A DNA stretch of 64,000 nucleotides. Source: Limnobacter sp. MED105. Its GTDB lineage: Bacteria > Pseudomonadota > Gammaproteobacteria > Burkholderiales > Burkholderiaceae_B. The stretch lies in assembly GCF_000170915.1 (NCBI RefSeq), contig NZ_ABCT01000008.1, positions 62,001 to 126,000 on the forward strand, read 5' to 3'. The position numbers were made by a program, and so were the translations under genes. Shown here one piece after another: positions 33,330-42,226 of the stretch; positions within the stretch are counted from its first letter, which is position 1; the number at the start of each line of letters is the position of its first letter. The notes under the pieces are model-generated. The model made no database searches and was not told the DNA's origin. It saw only the letters and a list, made by a program, of their open reading frames with translations.

Positions 33330-35345
33330 ATGAATTTGTATTACGAAGAGGCCGGAGCCTTCAAAGTGGGCCGAGTGCTTCAAGAGCAAGGCAACGCCTA
33401 TCAGGTTGAAACCTTGCATGGCAAACGCACCAAGGTGAAATCCAACAGTGTGATGCTGAAATTTGATGCGCTGGAATGTGCAGAATTCCACACGCAGGTT
33501 GAGGCTTTGGCCAAGGAAGTGGACACCGAGTTTTTGTGGGAATGTTCTCCTGAGGGCGAGTTTGATTTCACGGCCATGGCTCAAGAGTACTTCGGTGAAA
33601 AACCCACAGTGGTGCAACAGGCAGCCACCCTGGCAGCTTTGCATGCTGCCCCCATTCACTTTCACCGCAAGGGCAAGGGCATGTACCGTGCAGCCCCGCC
33701 AGAAATTTTGCAGGCTGCTTTGGCCGGTTTGGAGAAAAAGCGCCTGGCGGCTGAACAGCAACAAGCCTGGGCCGATGCCTTGGTGCGCCGTGAACTGCCG
33801 GACGGTTTTGCAAAACAGGCAGCCACATTGCTGGTTCGGCCCGACAAAAACAGCGCCGAATACAAAGCCTTGATGCTGGCTTGCACGGAAGCGGGCCGGT
33901 CGCCCGATGTGTTGTTGATTGAATGTGGCGCTTTTAAATCTGTGCATGAAATGATGCGTGCACGTTTTGCTGCCGTGTATTTCCCGAAAGGCCCGGAAAT
34001 TGATTTGCCTGCGCCCGAGGTGCCAGCCGAGTTGGCGGAGTTGCCCGTGGCGAATGTGCGCGCGTTTTCGGTTGATGATATTTCAACCACGGAAATTGAC
34101 GATGCATTCAGCGTGGTGTGGCTGGATGAAAAACGCGCCCGAATTGGTGTGCACATTGCAGCGCCTGCGCTCTTGATTGAGCGCGGGAGTCCATATGATC
34201 GCGTGGCCCGCGAGCGCTTGTCTACCGTGTATGCGCCCGGCGATAAAATCACCATGTTGCCCGACCAGGTGGTTGAGCTGGCCACATTGGCCGAAGGGCG
34301 AACAGTGCCATCGGTCAGCATTTATGTGGAAGTGAGTACTGAAACAGGTGAGCTGATCAGCGAGCCTTACAGCGCGATTGAGCAAGTGCCCATGGCAGCG
34401 AACTTGCGCCACAATCACCTGGATGCGGCTTTGTCGAAAGAGGTGCTGGAAGACCCCGGTCTGAATGAACTGGATACGGTGGGTGAATTTTTCCCTGCCC
34501 TGAAAACGTTGTGGAAAAGTTCGTGTGTGTTGCGAATGGAGCGGGAAATTGTTCGTGGCCAGCCCGAGAAGCACACGCGGATCGATTTTAATTTCTACGT
34601 GAGTGATGACGGCACCGTTGAAATTCAGCCCCGCCGCCGCGATGCGCCACTGGATTTGTTGGTGGCTGAATGGATGATCTATGTGAACCGCGAGTGGGGC
34701 GGTATGCTCGACGAGTGCAAAGTCACTGGAATTTACAGGGTACAACCGCCTATGGGACGTGTGCGAATGTCGACCCATGCCGCGCCGCATGTGGGTTTGG
34801 GCGTGCCGCAATACGCCTGGAGTACTTCGCCTTTGCGCCGTTATGTTGACCTGGTGAACCAGCAGCAATTGATTTCGCTGCTTCGCCAGGAACCACCGGT
34901 GTACACCGCAACCGATGCGGAATTGCTGTCAGCCGTGAACAGTTTTGATGTGACTTACAAAGCCTATGCCGAATTCCAGCAAAGTATGGAACGCTACTGG
35001 TGCTTGCGCTGGATTCAGCAAAAGGGCCGCAAACAGTTTGACGGCGTGGTGGTGAAGGACGAACTGGTGCGCCTGGACGACATTCCCCTGTTTGTTCGCT
35101 TGGTGGGCGTTACTTCGCCAGGCCGTGGGGTGCAGGTAGAGGTTGAGCTGGATCAGGTGGATGAACTGACCCTTACAGTTTCTTGCAAGTTGATTGCCTT
35201 GAAAAAAGGCACAGCAACGCGCTTGCTGGATGACGACGAGGAAGAGGAGGTTGAACTTCCCGAGGCGCCGGTGGCGGTGCTTGAAGCGGGTGAGTCGGAG
35301 GGGCTCAATCCTCCAGACGATTCCGCAGGAGGTTCTGCAGCTTGA
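33330..35345 (+). CDS. RNB-domain exoribonuclease (RNase II-like)
   Basis: 671 residues from the ATG at 33330, which has AGGA before it. N-terminal OB-like and helical regions (MNLYYEEAGAFKVGRVLQEQ), then an RNB catalytic domain with the acidic cluster FSVDDISTTEIDDAFSV (about 248-262), HIAAPALLIERGSPYD and LRRYVDLVNQQQLISLL, and a C-terminal S1-like segment. It hydrolyses RNA 3' to 5'. A longer frame from 33048 runs inside ubiC and is a shadow. The TTG start of tonB overlaps its stop. Confidence 0.9.
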   Translation: MNLYYEEAGAFKVGRVLQEQGNAYQVETLHGKRTKVKSNSVMLKFDALECAEFHTQVEALAKEVDTEFLWECSPEGEFDFTAMAQEYFGEKPTVVQQAATLAALHAAPIHFHRKGKGMYRAAPPEILQAALAGLEKKRLAAEQQQAWADALVRRELPDGFAKQAATLLVRPDKNSAEYKALMLACTEAGRSPDVLLIECGAFKSVHEMMRARFAAVYFPKGPEIDLPAPEVPAELAELPVANVRAFSVDDISTTEIDDAFSVVWLDEKRARIGVHIAAPALLIERGSPYDRVARERLSTVYAPGDKITMLPDQVVELATLAEGRTVPSVSIYVEVSTETGELISEPYSAIEQVPMAANLRHNHLDAALSKEVLEDPGLNELDTVGEFFPALKTLWKSSCVLRMEREIVRGQPEKHTRIDFNFYVSDDGTVEIQPRRRDAPLDLLVAEWMIYVNREWGGMLDECKVTGIYRVQPPMGRVRMSTHAAPHVGLGVPQYAWSTSPLRRYVDLVNQQQLISLLRQEPPVYTATDAELLSAVNSFDVTYKAYAEFQQSMERYWCLRWIQQKGRKQFDGVVVKDELVRLDDIPLFVRLVGVTSPGRGVQVEVELDQVDELTLTVSCKLIALKKGTATRLLDDDEEEEVELPEAPVAVLEAGESEGLNPPDDSAGGSAA

Positions 35346-36175
35346 CTTCGCTGCGTGCACCACTGGGCGGGATCGACTTGAAAAAGGCACTGGTGTTGTC
35401 GGTGCTTCTTCACGCCTTGTTGTTGCTGGTGCATTTTTCAAAACCGAAAGTAGACACCGCTTTTAGTCGTCCGCTGGAAGTGATTCTGGTGAATGCGCAA
35501 TCGCAAAAAACGCCCACTGATGCCAAAGTACTTGCACAAGTTGCACTGGATGGTGGCGGGCAAGCAGACAAGGGCCGGGCGACCACTTTGCCCGGGCAAG
35601 CGGATGACAAGGTCAACCAGCGCGAACTGATCGCCAGCCAGGAACGGCTGAAGGAGCTGGAGGCCTTGCAGCGCAATTTGGCGGGTGCGGAGTTGCGCAC
35701 CACACCGCAAAACGAAGTGCTGGACACGCGCCCCGGCAATGATCCGAAAAGCCAGCGTGCGCTTGAAATCAAGCGGTTGCAGGCTCAAATTGCCGACAAC
35801 ATCAAAAGCTACAACGAACGTCCACGCAAGCATTTTTTCTCGCCACGTACCTCGCCCTATGCTTTTGCAATTTACGAGGAGGCGTGGCGCGCCAAGGTAG
35901 AACAGGTGGGCAATGCGAATTACCCCGATGAACTGAAAGGCCGTATTTACGGCAAGTTAAGGCTGACTGCCTATGTGCGTGCTGATGGCACGCTGGAAGA
36001 TGTGGAAGTCGACCGTTCTTCGGGATCGGCCGTGTTGGATCGCGCTGCATTAAGAATTTTAAGAATGTCTACGCCGTTCCCACCTTTTCCCTCAGAGATG
36101 CGGCAGAAGGCCGATATTTTGGCGATTACACGCACCTGGGTGTTCAGCCGTGACACCATCAGTACCGAGTATTAA
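35342..36175 (+). CDS. tonB: TonB-family energy transducer
   Basis: 277 residues. A single N-terminal membrane helix (LKKALVLSVLLHALLLLVHF), a periplasmic linker rich in Gln, Ala and charged residues, and a C-terminal TonB domain (YPDELKGRIYGKLRLTAYVR, LEDVEVDRSSGSAVLDRAAL, FPPFPSEM). It lacks the classic long Pro-Glu/Pro-Lys repeat. TonB couples proton-motive force through ExbBD to outer-membrane receptors; no ExbB/ExbD is here. The TTG start overlaps the RNB stop (TTGA). Confidence 0.85.
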   Translation: MTSLRAPLGGIDLKKALVLSVLLHALLLLVHFSKPKVDTAFSRPLEVILVNAQSQKTPTDAKVLAQVALDGGGQADKGRATTLPGQADDKVNQRELIASQERLKELEALQRNLAGAELRTTPQNEVLDTRPGNDPKSQRALEIKRLQAQIADNIKSYNERPRKHFFSPRTSPYAFAIYEEAWRAKVEQVGNANYPDELKGRIYGKLRLTAYVRADGTLEDVEVDRSSGSAVLDRAALRILRMSTPFPPFPSEMRQKADILAITRTWVFSRDTISTEY

Positions 36176-36190
36176 GTTCAGGGAGATTCG

Positions 36191-37090
36191 TTGTTGAATG
36201 CATTGATTCGTCAAGCAGATCGGTATGTGGTGATCGGGAATCCGATTGCACACAGCATGTCGCCGTTCATTCATTCCGACTTTGCGGCGCAGCTTGGTTT
36301 GCCTTTGCAATATGAACGAGTGCTTGCCCCACTGAATGGTTTTGCACAAACTGTAGCAGCGCTGCAGGCTGCGGGTGTGAAGGGCGCCAATGTGACCGTG
36401 CCATTCAAGCTGGATGCCTTTGCATTGGCTGGCAAGCCTCCCAATTCGCTGACACCCGCCGCAGAATTCGCGCAGGCGGCCAACACCTTGAAATTTAACG
36501 TCGATGGCACTGTGCTGGCCGACAACACCGATGGTGGGGGCTTGTGCCGCGACTTGAACCGCCAGTTAAATACGCTGGGTTTGCGACTGGAGCAATGCCA
36601 GATATTGATGATCGGTGCAGGTGGTGCAGCCAGCGGTTGTGTGGCAGCTTTTCAGCAGGCGGGTGTTCAGCACCTTACGGTACTTAACCGAACTGTGGAC
36701 AAAGCGCGCCAGCTGGCGCAGCGTGCGGAAGCGATTGATCTTCCCGCAGCCGGTGGCGGGCTGGATACACCGCCTTCTCATTTTGATGTGCCCGGCGCAC
36801 CGGTGGTGATTGTGAATGCGTCGTCAAGCAGTCTGAAAGGGGATGTACCTGTACTTCACCCTGATTGGTACGCGCGCGCTGTATTGGTCTACGACATGAT
36901 GTATGCCGCCGAACCCACAGCATTTATTCGGTCTGTCAGTAAGCTGGAGTTACCGTGCAGCGACGGCCTGGGCATGTTGGTTTTTCAAGCCCAGCTCGCC
37001 TTTGAGGTATGGACCGGGCAGTCGCCCAATGCCCTTGAAACTTTAACCAAAGTTCGGCAAGCCTTGCTTGCCAAAGCAAAACAACAATGA
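36191..37090 (+). CDS. aroE: Shikimate dehydrogenase
   Basis: 299 residues. AroE reduces 3-dehydroshikimate with NADPH in the shikimate pathway. YVVIGNPIAHSMSPFIHSDF binds substrate, GANVTVPFKLDAF holds the catalytic Lys, DNTDGGGLCRDL the Asp, and MIGAGGAASGCVAAF the NADP motif. The start is TTG-TTG-AAT (MLNALIRQ), with GGGAG a few bases before. Ends overlapping the mtgA ATG (ATGA). Confidence 0.95.
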   Translation: MLNALIRQADRYVVIGNPIAHSMSPFIHSDFAAQLGLPLQYERVLAPLNGFAQTVAALQAAGVKGANVTVPFKLDAFALAGKPPNSLTPAAEFAQAANTLKFNVDGTVLADNTDGGGLCRDLNRQLNTLGLRLEQCQILMIGAGGAASGCVAAFQQAGVQHLTVLNRTVDKARQLAQRAEAIDLPAAGGGLDTPPSHFDVPGAPVVIVNASSSSLKGDVPVLHPDWYARAVLVYDMMYAAEPTAFIRSVSKLELPCSDGLGMLVFQAQLAFEVWTGQSPNALETLTKVRQALLAKAKQQ

Positions 37091-37836
37091 CCATGGCTCG
37101 CAGAAAATCTTCTCCTGGTGGCAGCAAGCGCAAATTCAGCCTGAATCCATTGGTGTGGTTGTGGCGAATTTTCTTTTGGGGATTCTGCGCCATCGTGTTG
37201 TTACAGCTTTGGTATTTGGCGCAAATTGCGGTGTGGACTCATGTGAACCCCAGCAGCACGAGTTTCATGCAAACCCGTTTGGCTGAAATTCGCAAGACCG
37301 AACCGGGTTTTCAGTTGAAACATGAATGGGTGCCTTACGACAAAATTTCCTTGAACTTAAAGCGTGCTGTAATCGCTGCTGAAGACAGCGGTTTCATGAC
37401 TCACAAGGGCGTGGAAGTGGAAGCCATTCAATTGGCCATTAAACGCAATGAAAGACGAGGAAGGGTGACACATGGTGGCTCTACCATCACCCAGCAGTTG
37501 GCCAAAAACCTGTTCTTGACCAGCAAGCGGAGCTACATTCGCAAAGGTCAGGAGTTGGTCATCGCTTTGATGATTGAAGCGCTTTGGGACAAACGCCGTA
37601 TTCTGGAGGTGTACCTGAATGTGGTGGAATGGGGCAACGGCGTATACGGTGCGCAGGCCGGCGCAAAACACCACTACGGCGTCAGTGCTGCACAACTGAG
37701 CAACTATCAGGCTGCGCGCATGGCAGGCATGTTGCCTGCGCCACGCTATTTTGACAAACGCAGAAATTCGCCTTTTTTGGCGCGTAAAACAGGCACGCTG
37801 CAAAAGCGGATGTACCAAGTGACTGTGCCGAAGTAA
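37087..37836 (+). CDS. mtgA: Monofunctional biosynthetic peptidoglycan transglycosylase
   Basis: 249 residues. GT51 glycosyltransferase with one N-terminal membrane anchor (FSLNPLVWLWRIFFWGFCAI). Catalytic region: AAEDSGFMTHKGVE, HGGSTITQQLAKNLFL, and RILEVYLNVVEWGNGVYGAQ. It polymerises glycan strands from lipid II. The ATG overlaps the aroE stop. The 3' end carries the left foot of a long imperfect palindrome described at 37826. Confidence 0.94.
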   Translation: MTMARRKSSPGGSKRKFSLNPLVWLWRIFFWGFCAIVLLQLWYLAQIAVWTHVNPSSTSFMQTRLAEIRKTEPGFQLKHEWVPYDKISLNLKRAVIAAEDSGFMTHKGVEVEAIQLAIKRNERRGRVTHGGSTITQQLAKNLFLTSKRSYIRKGQELVIALMIEALWDKRRILEVYLNVVEWGNGVYGAQAGAKHHYGVSAAQLSNYQAARMAGMLPAPRYFDKRRNSPFLARKTGTLQKRMYQVTVPK

Positions 37837-38060
37837 TGCGTCTACGTTTACTTGTTCAGGTGCATACCCTTTTGCGCCAGAAAGCCTGAGTTCCCCCTTG
37901 AAGACGATTAACCACCCTGAGCGCCCCCGCTAACAAAGCGGGCGGGCTGCGCTCCCGGCGTTGCCGAACGGGAGGTGAATCGACTACAAGGGCAGGCTTT
38001 CTTGAATGGCGCTGCAAGGGCATTGCTACCTGAACAAGCAAAAAGGCGTTACTTCGGCAA
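37826..38060. repeat. ~235-bp imperfect palindrome between mtgA and the SIR2 gene
   Basis: Nested complementary segments run outside in: TGCCGAAGTAA (37826-37836) with its complement (ending 38060); CTTGTTCAGGT (37851-37861) with ACCTGAACAAG (38028-38038); CCCTTTTGCGCC with GGCGCTGCAAGGG; AGAAAGCCTG (37880-37889) with CAGGCTTTCT; CCCTTGAAGACGATT (37895-37909) with a 13-of-15 match at 37978-37992. The core is two GC hairpins (CCCGC...GCGGG, CTCCCG...CGGGAG). The left foot lies in the mtgA coding end. Could be a palindromic mobile element, a structured RNA or a large terminator; it lacks a T run. The identity is unknown. The remaining bases to 38294 are A+T-rich and presumably contain the downstream promoter. 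Confidence 0.75.
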
Positions 38061-38294
38061 CGAAATATTTGTTTGAGAATGCGTTTGAATGTGTTTATTT
38101 TTGACGAATATTGGAATGAATTCTGAGCGCGGGCAGATAGTCTGGCCGGATTGTCTAACTTGGTAGTTTGAGTTGGTGAAGTTACAGTGTGATAGCAGTG
38201 TAGTGACGCTACGAGGTGTGCACGCAAGAGCAGAATTTCTGGGAAACTAGATTTATTGTGATCTATTCAAACAACTGGTGATTCAATTCAAGTT

Positions 38295-41200
38295 ATGAGA
38301 TTCCACGCTGACGGCCCGATCATTCCCGACATACTTTTGAATCGTTGTGATGAGGGTCGTGTGGTGTTTCTTTGCGGTGCGGGAGTATCTGTACCGTCAA
38401 ATATGCCTGATTTTGTAAAACTTACTGAGTGCGTAATCAATTTCTTTGACCCTTCAGCTGACTCGGAAATCAGGATTGCATTTCAGCCTTGGTTGGATGA
38501 AAAACAGAAAGGGAACGAGTCTTCCTTAAAAACTCCACTAGACCAGATATTCAATCTTCTCCATATGGAGTACGGTAAACATGAAGTTAATCAGTTGGTG
38601 GCAAGACGGCTAAGTGCCAAGCCTTCCGGCAAGATTGGACATGAGCATGGGTTGATCAAGCGAATTTCTAAAAGCGCCAAAGGAATTCCGCAGATCGTAA
38701 CCACTAATTTTGATCGCTTGTTTGAGGGGCGCGATCAAGAGGAGCACACATATGAACCGCCAGCTTTTCCTGATCTTGGATACGGTTCAAGTATCGAGGG
38801 TATTACATATCTGCACGGAAAGTTGCAAGACCCTGATTCTGAAAGTCATCCATATGTACTGAGTAGTGCAGATTTTGGTCGAGCCTATCTTTCTGAAGGT
38901 TGGGCGACAAAATTTATTCGAGATCTATTGGGTCGATATACCGTAGTGTTGCTAGGCTATAAAGCGGAAGACCCACCGATTAAATACCTCCTACAAGGCC
39001 TTAACCATGATGGAAAATATGACCGATCCAGGTTGTATGCGTTTGATAAAGGTCCTCCTGAAGAAATAGAAGCAAAGTGGCATGATCGTGGTGTAACGGC
39101 GATAGCCTTTCCTGATTTTCCAAAGTTGTGGGAGAGCATACAAGCTTGGGCTGAACGCGCTGATGACCCTCGTAAATGGCGAGAGTCGGTGATCGCCAAG
39201 ACTCAACAAGACCCAAAAGATTTGGCGGCTCATGAGCGTGGGCAAGTAGCACATGTTTTACGCACGGTACAGGGCGCGAAATTATTCTCCCAGGCAGATC
39301 CAGCTGCAAATCCAGAATGGGTGTGTGTGATGGATGAGATGGTGCGTTCCGCGGAGCAGGTTGAGGGGTATGGTGAAGATACAGAGGTTTTTGATCCCAG
39401 GGCGGCTTACGGCCTTGATGACGATTTAGAAGATTTTTCTGATGATAAAAATAAATCACCTGTTAACAACGACGATCTTTTGATTTGGAGAGAGGGAGAT
39501 GGCAATCCGCATGATTTTCACCGGATAGGTGGAAGGCGGCCTGAAGGTTTTGAGCCGCTTTCTGCCAGGTTAGGTCACTTGATTACATGGTTTGCTAAGT
39601 CCATTCATAGTCCGGTGCTGGCTTGGTGGGTGATTCGTCAAACTGGTATACATCCCCGATTGTTGAGAGAACTTGGAGGGGAAATCGAACGTTCAAAAAA
39701 TTTACATTCGCGAGCTCGACATATTTGGAATCTGATTCTTGAGGCGCAACGTGATCCTCGAAATAGGGCTCATCAAGATCGGAATTGGTTCGATTTCAAA
39801 AACAAAGTTGCAAGTGAAGGCTGGACTTCTCATGTTCTGAGGGACTTCCGAAAATTTGCAACTCCAAGGTTGGATGTTAAAGCGCCTTATGGCTTGAGTA
39901 AGGCTAAACCACCTCAGGACGATTGGCAGCATGTTGATCTCGGAGGACTAGGTCAATTCGAAGTGAAGTTCCTTGAGCGTTATAACGAAGATGTAGAAGT
40001 ACCTGATGAGGTCTTGCCTGAAGTATTTGGCATCATTGAGGCGCAGTTTAGGGTGGTGTCAGGCCTGCTTAAGGATATCGATAGGGATATTTACAATTTT
40101 GAGCTACCTACTTGCTACCCTGATCGAGATGTTGAGGGGGAAGTTCATGTAGAAGAAAGTGCGCAATCTGTGACTTGGTTCATCCAGCTTTTTGACCGGA
40201 TGGTTGCGGAATATCCAGAGTTAGCCCGTGCGCATGCAACGACTTGGCCAATTGCAGATCCTTTATTCTATGGAAGGTTAAAGCTGTATGCGTTTAACAA
40301 AGTAGAATTATTTGAAGCGGATTATGTTGCTGAGCAAGTGTTGTGTATTCAGCAAGAAATTTTCTGGGATAGCGATCTGGTTCGAGAGCTTGTGTTCTTG
40401 CTGATTGATCGATGGCATGAGTTCTCTATTGATCATAAAAGTCGATTGATGAAGAGAATTCTTGAAGGGCCTGACAAGCGCTCCTACTGGTCTGATGATG
40501 AATATCCTAAATTACGAGATGAGTCTGCCGCCAGCTACGCAAGATATATTCAATTACACGGATGTGAGCTAACGGTAGACCATACTAAAAAACTCGCAGA
40601 ATTGATCGAAAAGCTTCCAGAATGGCGTGAAAGCTGGGCTTCATCAATTGCAATCAAACAGGGCTCTTCAGGCGGATGGGTGTCCACCGACGAAAATCCA
40701 GATGAAATTTTAAGCCTTCCAGTGGGGGAATTGGTTAGTAAAGCCAAGGAGGCGTCAAAGCGGGATTTGTTTAGTCTCACCGATAAAAGACCGTTTATTG
40801 GTTTGGTTAAATCCAATCCGAGAAAGGCACTTGCGGCGCTTACAATTTCTGGAAAAAAGGGGGAGTTCCGGGAAGATTTCTGGTCGGAAATGATCAATCA
40901 CTTTCCCGAGGAAGTAAGGCCGCGGTTAAGGCTGGTTTTCTTGAGGCGATTATCGCGTTTACCTTATTCGCTGATAGTAGAACTCCGCTTTACATTGGGA
41001 CGATGGTTTGAAAAGAACCTTAATGTCATTCTGAAGTTTGATGAAGCCCTTGGTTGGGCTTTGTACGATCACATCGTTGATGGAATTATGAGTGGCGGAG
41101 CAGACGCCACTGGGAGTAGCCGTGGTGAAGTGACTTTGAGGGGAAAAGTCATTCAACAATCCCGGCGAACTTATGATCATGCAATTAATGGTCCCATCGG

Positions 41201-42119
41201 TATGTGTACGGAAGCTCTTTTCCGTGTCGTGACGGTAGAAAAGCTGGAGGCGGGTTCGCTTATTCCGGGGCACATCAAATCTCGTGTCGAACGTCTTTTT
41301 TCGGCAGTTGGGGAAGGCTCGGATCATGCGGTTTCAGTAAGTTGCCGAAGGCTCAACTGGTTGATGTTCATCGATCCAGGTTGGAGCAATACGCAGTTGA
41401 TTCCTATGCTGAATTTCCAACATCCTCGTTCAGAAGCTGCATGGAACGGATTCTTACATAGTGGGAATATACCTAGCCCACCTTTGTTGGAAATAATTAA
41501 ACCGCAGTTACTTGGACTTTTCCCAAAGATTGAAGAGTTTTCTTGGGGTGGCAAATTAGCAAATGTAGCTGCCCGGTGGCTAGGTTGGTTGCGGGTTTTT
41601 GCTTGGGATAAGTCTTACGGTTTATCGTGTAATGAAATGCGTTCAATTCTTCGGGCAATGTCGGAAAGTACCCGGAATCAATTTATCTTCTGGCTGAGCC
41701 AGGTGGGACGTCACAAGGAGAATGACTGGAATAAACACGTTCTTCCATTGATTGAAGAAGATTGGCCAAGAGAGCGGCGATATAGGACTATGGCAGCCAC
41801 TGAAGCGTGGGTTAATTTACTTGGCGAGACTGGGGTGAATTTTCCAAGTGTCTATGAGGCGGTGAAAAAATTCTTGGTGCCCTTGGAGACAAATAGTCAC
41901 TCACTATATCGTTTCATAAGGGAAGCCGCTGGCGAGCAGCCGATCACGGTCTTGTTTCCGGAAAAGACTTTGGACTTAATGAACAGAATTGCGCCAGATA
42001 CGCTCGGCCCCCTTGCGTATGAGTTACCGAAAGTTCTTGCATTAATTTCAGAAACTAAGCCTGACCTGACCTCTGACCCGCGTTATTTGCGTCTTATTGA
42101 TCTGCTTGAGCGGACTTGA
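38295..42119 (+). CDS. SIR2-domain defence-associated sirtuin (DSR-like)
   Basis: 1274 residues. N-terminal SIR2 domain (about 1-285): CGAGVS at 27-32, VTTNFDRLF with Asn138 and Asp140, TYLHGK with the catalytic-type His174, and VVLLGYKAEDPPIKYLL. SIR2 domains in defence proteins hydrolyse NAD+ on phage infection. The remaining ~980 residues are helical and unrecognised; the length fits large DSR-type proteins (possibly the DUF4020-containing kind, uncertain). No Walker motif is visible, so it is not a STAND/Avs-type. Codon use is more A+T-rich than neighbours, so it was probably acquired. It stands alone, bordered by the palindrome at 37.8-38.1 kb. Confidence 0.85.
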   Translation: MRFHADGPIIPDILLNRCDEGRVVFLCGAGVSVPSNMPDFVKLTECVINFFDPSADSEIRIAFQPWLDEKQKGNESSLKTPLDQIFNLLHMEYGKHEVNQLVARRLSAKPSGKIGHEHGLIKRISKSAKGIPQIVTTNFDRLFEGRDQEEHTYEPPAFPDLGYGSSIEGITYLHGKLQDPDSESHPYVLSSADFGRAYLSEGWATKFIRDLLGRYTVVLLGYKAEDPPIKYLLQGLNHDGKYDRSRLYAFDKGPPEEIEAKWHDRGVTAIAFPDFPKLWESIQAWAERADDPRKWRESVIAKTQQDPKDLAAHERGQVAHVLRTVQGAKLFSQADPAANPEWVCVMDEMVRSAEQVEGYGEDTEVFDPRAAYGLDDDLEDFSDDKNKSPVNNDDLLIWREGDGNPHDFHRIGGRRPEGFEPLSARLGHLITWFAKSIHSPVLAWWVIRQTGIHPRLLRELGGEIERSKNLHSRARHIWNLILEAQRDPRNRAHQDRNWFDFKNKVASEGWTSHVLRDFRKFATPRLDVKAPYGLSKAKPPQDDWQHVDLGGLGQFEVKFLERYNEDVEVPDEVLPEVFGIIEAQFRVVSGLLKDIDRDIYNFELPTCYPDRDVEGEVHVEESAQSVTWFIQLFDRMVAEYPELARAHATTWPIADPLFYGRLKLYAFNKVELFEADYVAEQVLCIQQEIFWDSDLVRELVFLLIDRWHEFSIDHKSRLMKRILEGPDKRSYWSDDEYPKLRDESAASYARYIQLHGCELTVDHTKKLAELIEKLPEWRESWASSIAIKQGSSGGWVSTDENPDEILSLPVGELVSKAKEASKRDLFSLTDKRPFIGLVKSNPRKALAALTISGKKGEFREDFWSEMINHFPEEVRPRLRLVFLRRLSRLPYSLIVELRFTLGRWFEKNLNVILKFDEALGWALYDHIVDGIMSGGADATGSSRGEVTLRGKVIQQSRRTYDHAINGPIGMCTEALFRVVTVEKLEAGSLIPGHIKSRVERLFSAVGEGSDHAVSVSCRRLNWLMFIDPGWSNTQLIPMLNFQHPRSEAAWNGFLHSGNIPSPPLLEIIKPQLLGLFPKIEEFSWGGKLANVAARWLGWLRVFAWDKSYGLSCNEMRSILRAMSESTRNQFIFWLSQVGRHKENDWNKHVLPLIEEDWPRERRYRTMAATEAWVNLLGETGVNFPSVYEAVKKFLVPLETNSHSLYRFIREAAGEQPITVLFPEKTLDLMNRIAPDTLGPLAYELPKVLALISETKPDLTSDPRYLRLIDLLERT

Positions 42120-42192
42120 AAATCTTGAGTTTTCAGTGTTTCATGCCTGTAAGTTCAGATACCTCATCGTGCAAACAGATGAGTAACTGAAC

Positions 42193-42221
42193 AAAAAAAT
42201 CTATGCTATCTGTGTAGATAG
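42193..42221 (-). terminator. Possible glnE terminator
   Basis: On the minus strand, a 6-bp hairpin (CTATCT-ACAC-AGATAG) is followed after 6 bases by a T run. Short stem, so weak. Confidence 0.35.
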
Positions 42222-42226
42222 AAACC

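Noticed and set aside
34083-34868. A 261-codon minus-strand frame antisense to the RNB nuclease gene
   Set aside because: Composition and position show a shadow frame; no recognisable domain.
37919-37980. Integron attC-like site suggested by CGCTAAC near GCGGG
   Set aside because: The whole structure is about 235 bases with nested arms, no integrase or cassette array is present, and the R' and R'' boxes do not fit.
42163-42183. CTCATC...GATGAG hairpin after the SIR2 gene
   Set aside because: No T run follows in the plus direction; probably chance.
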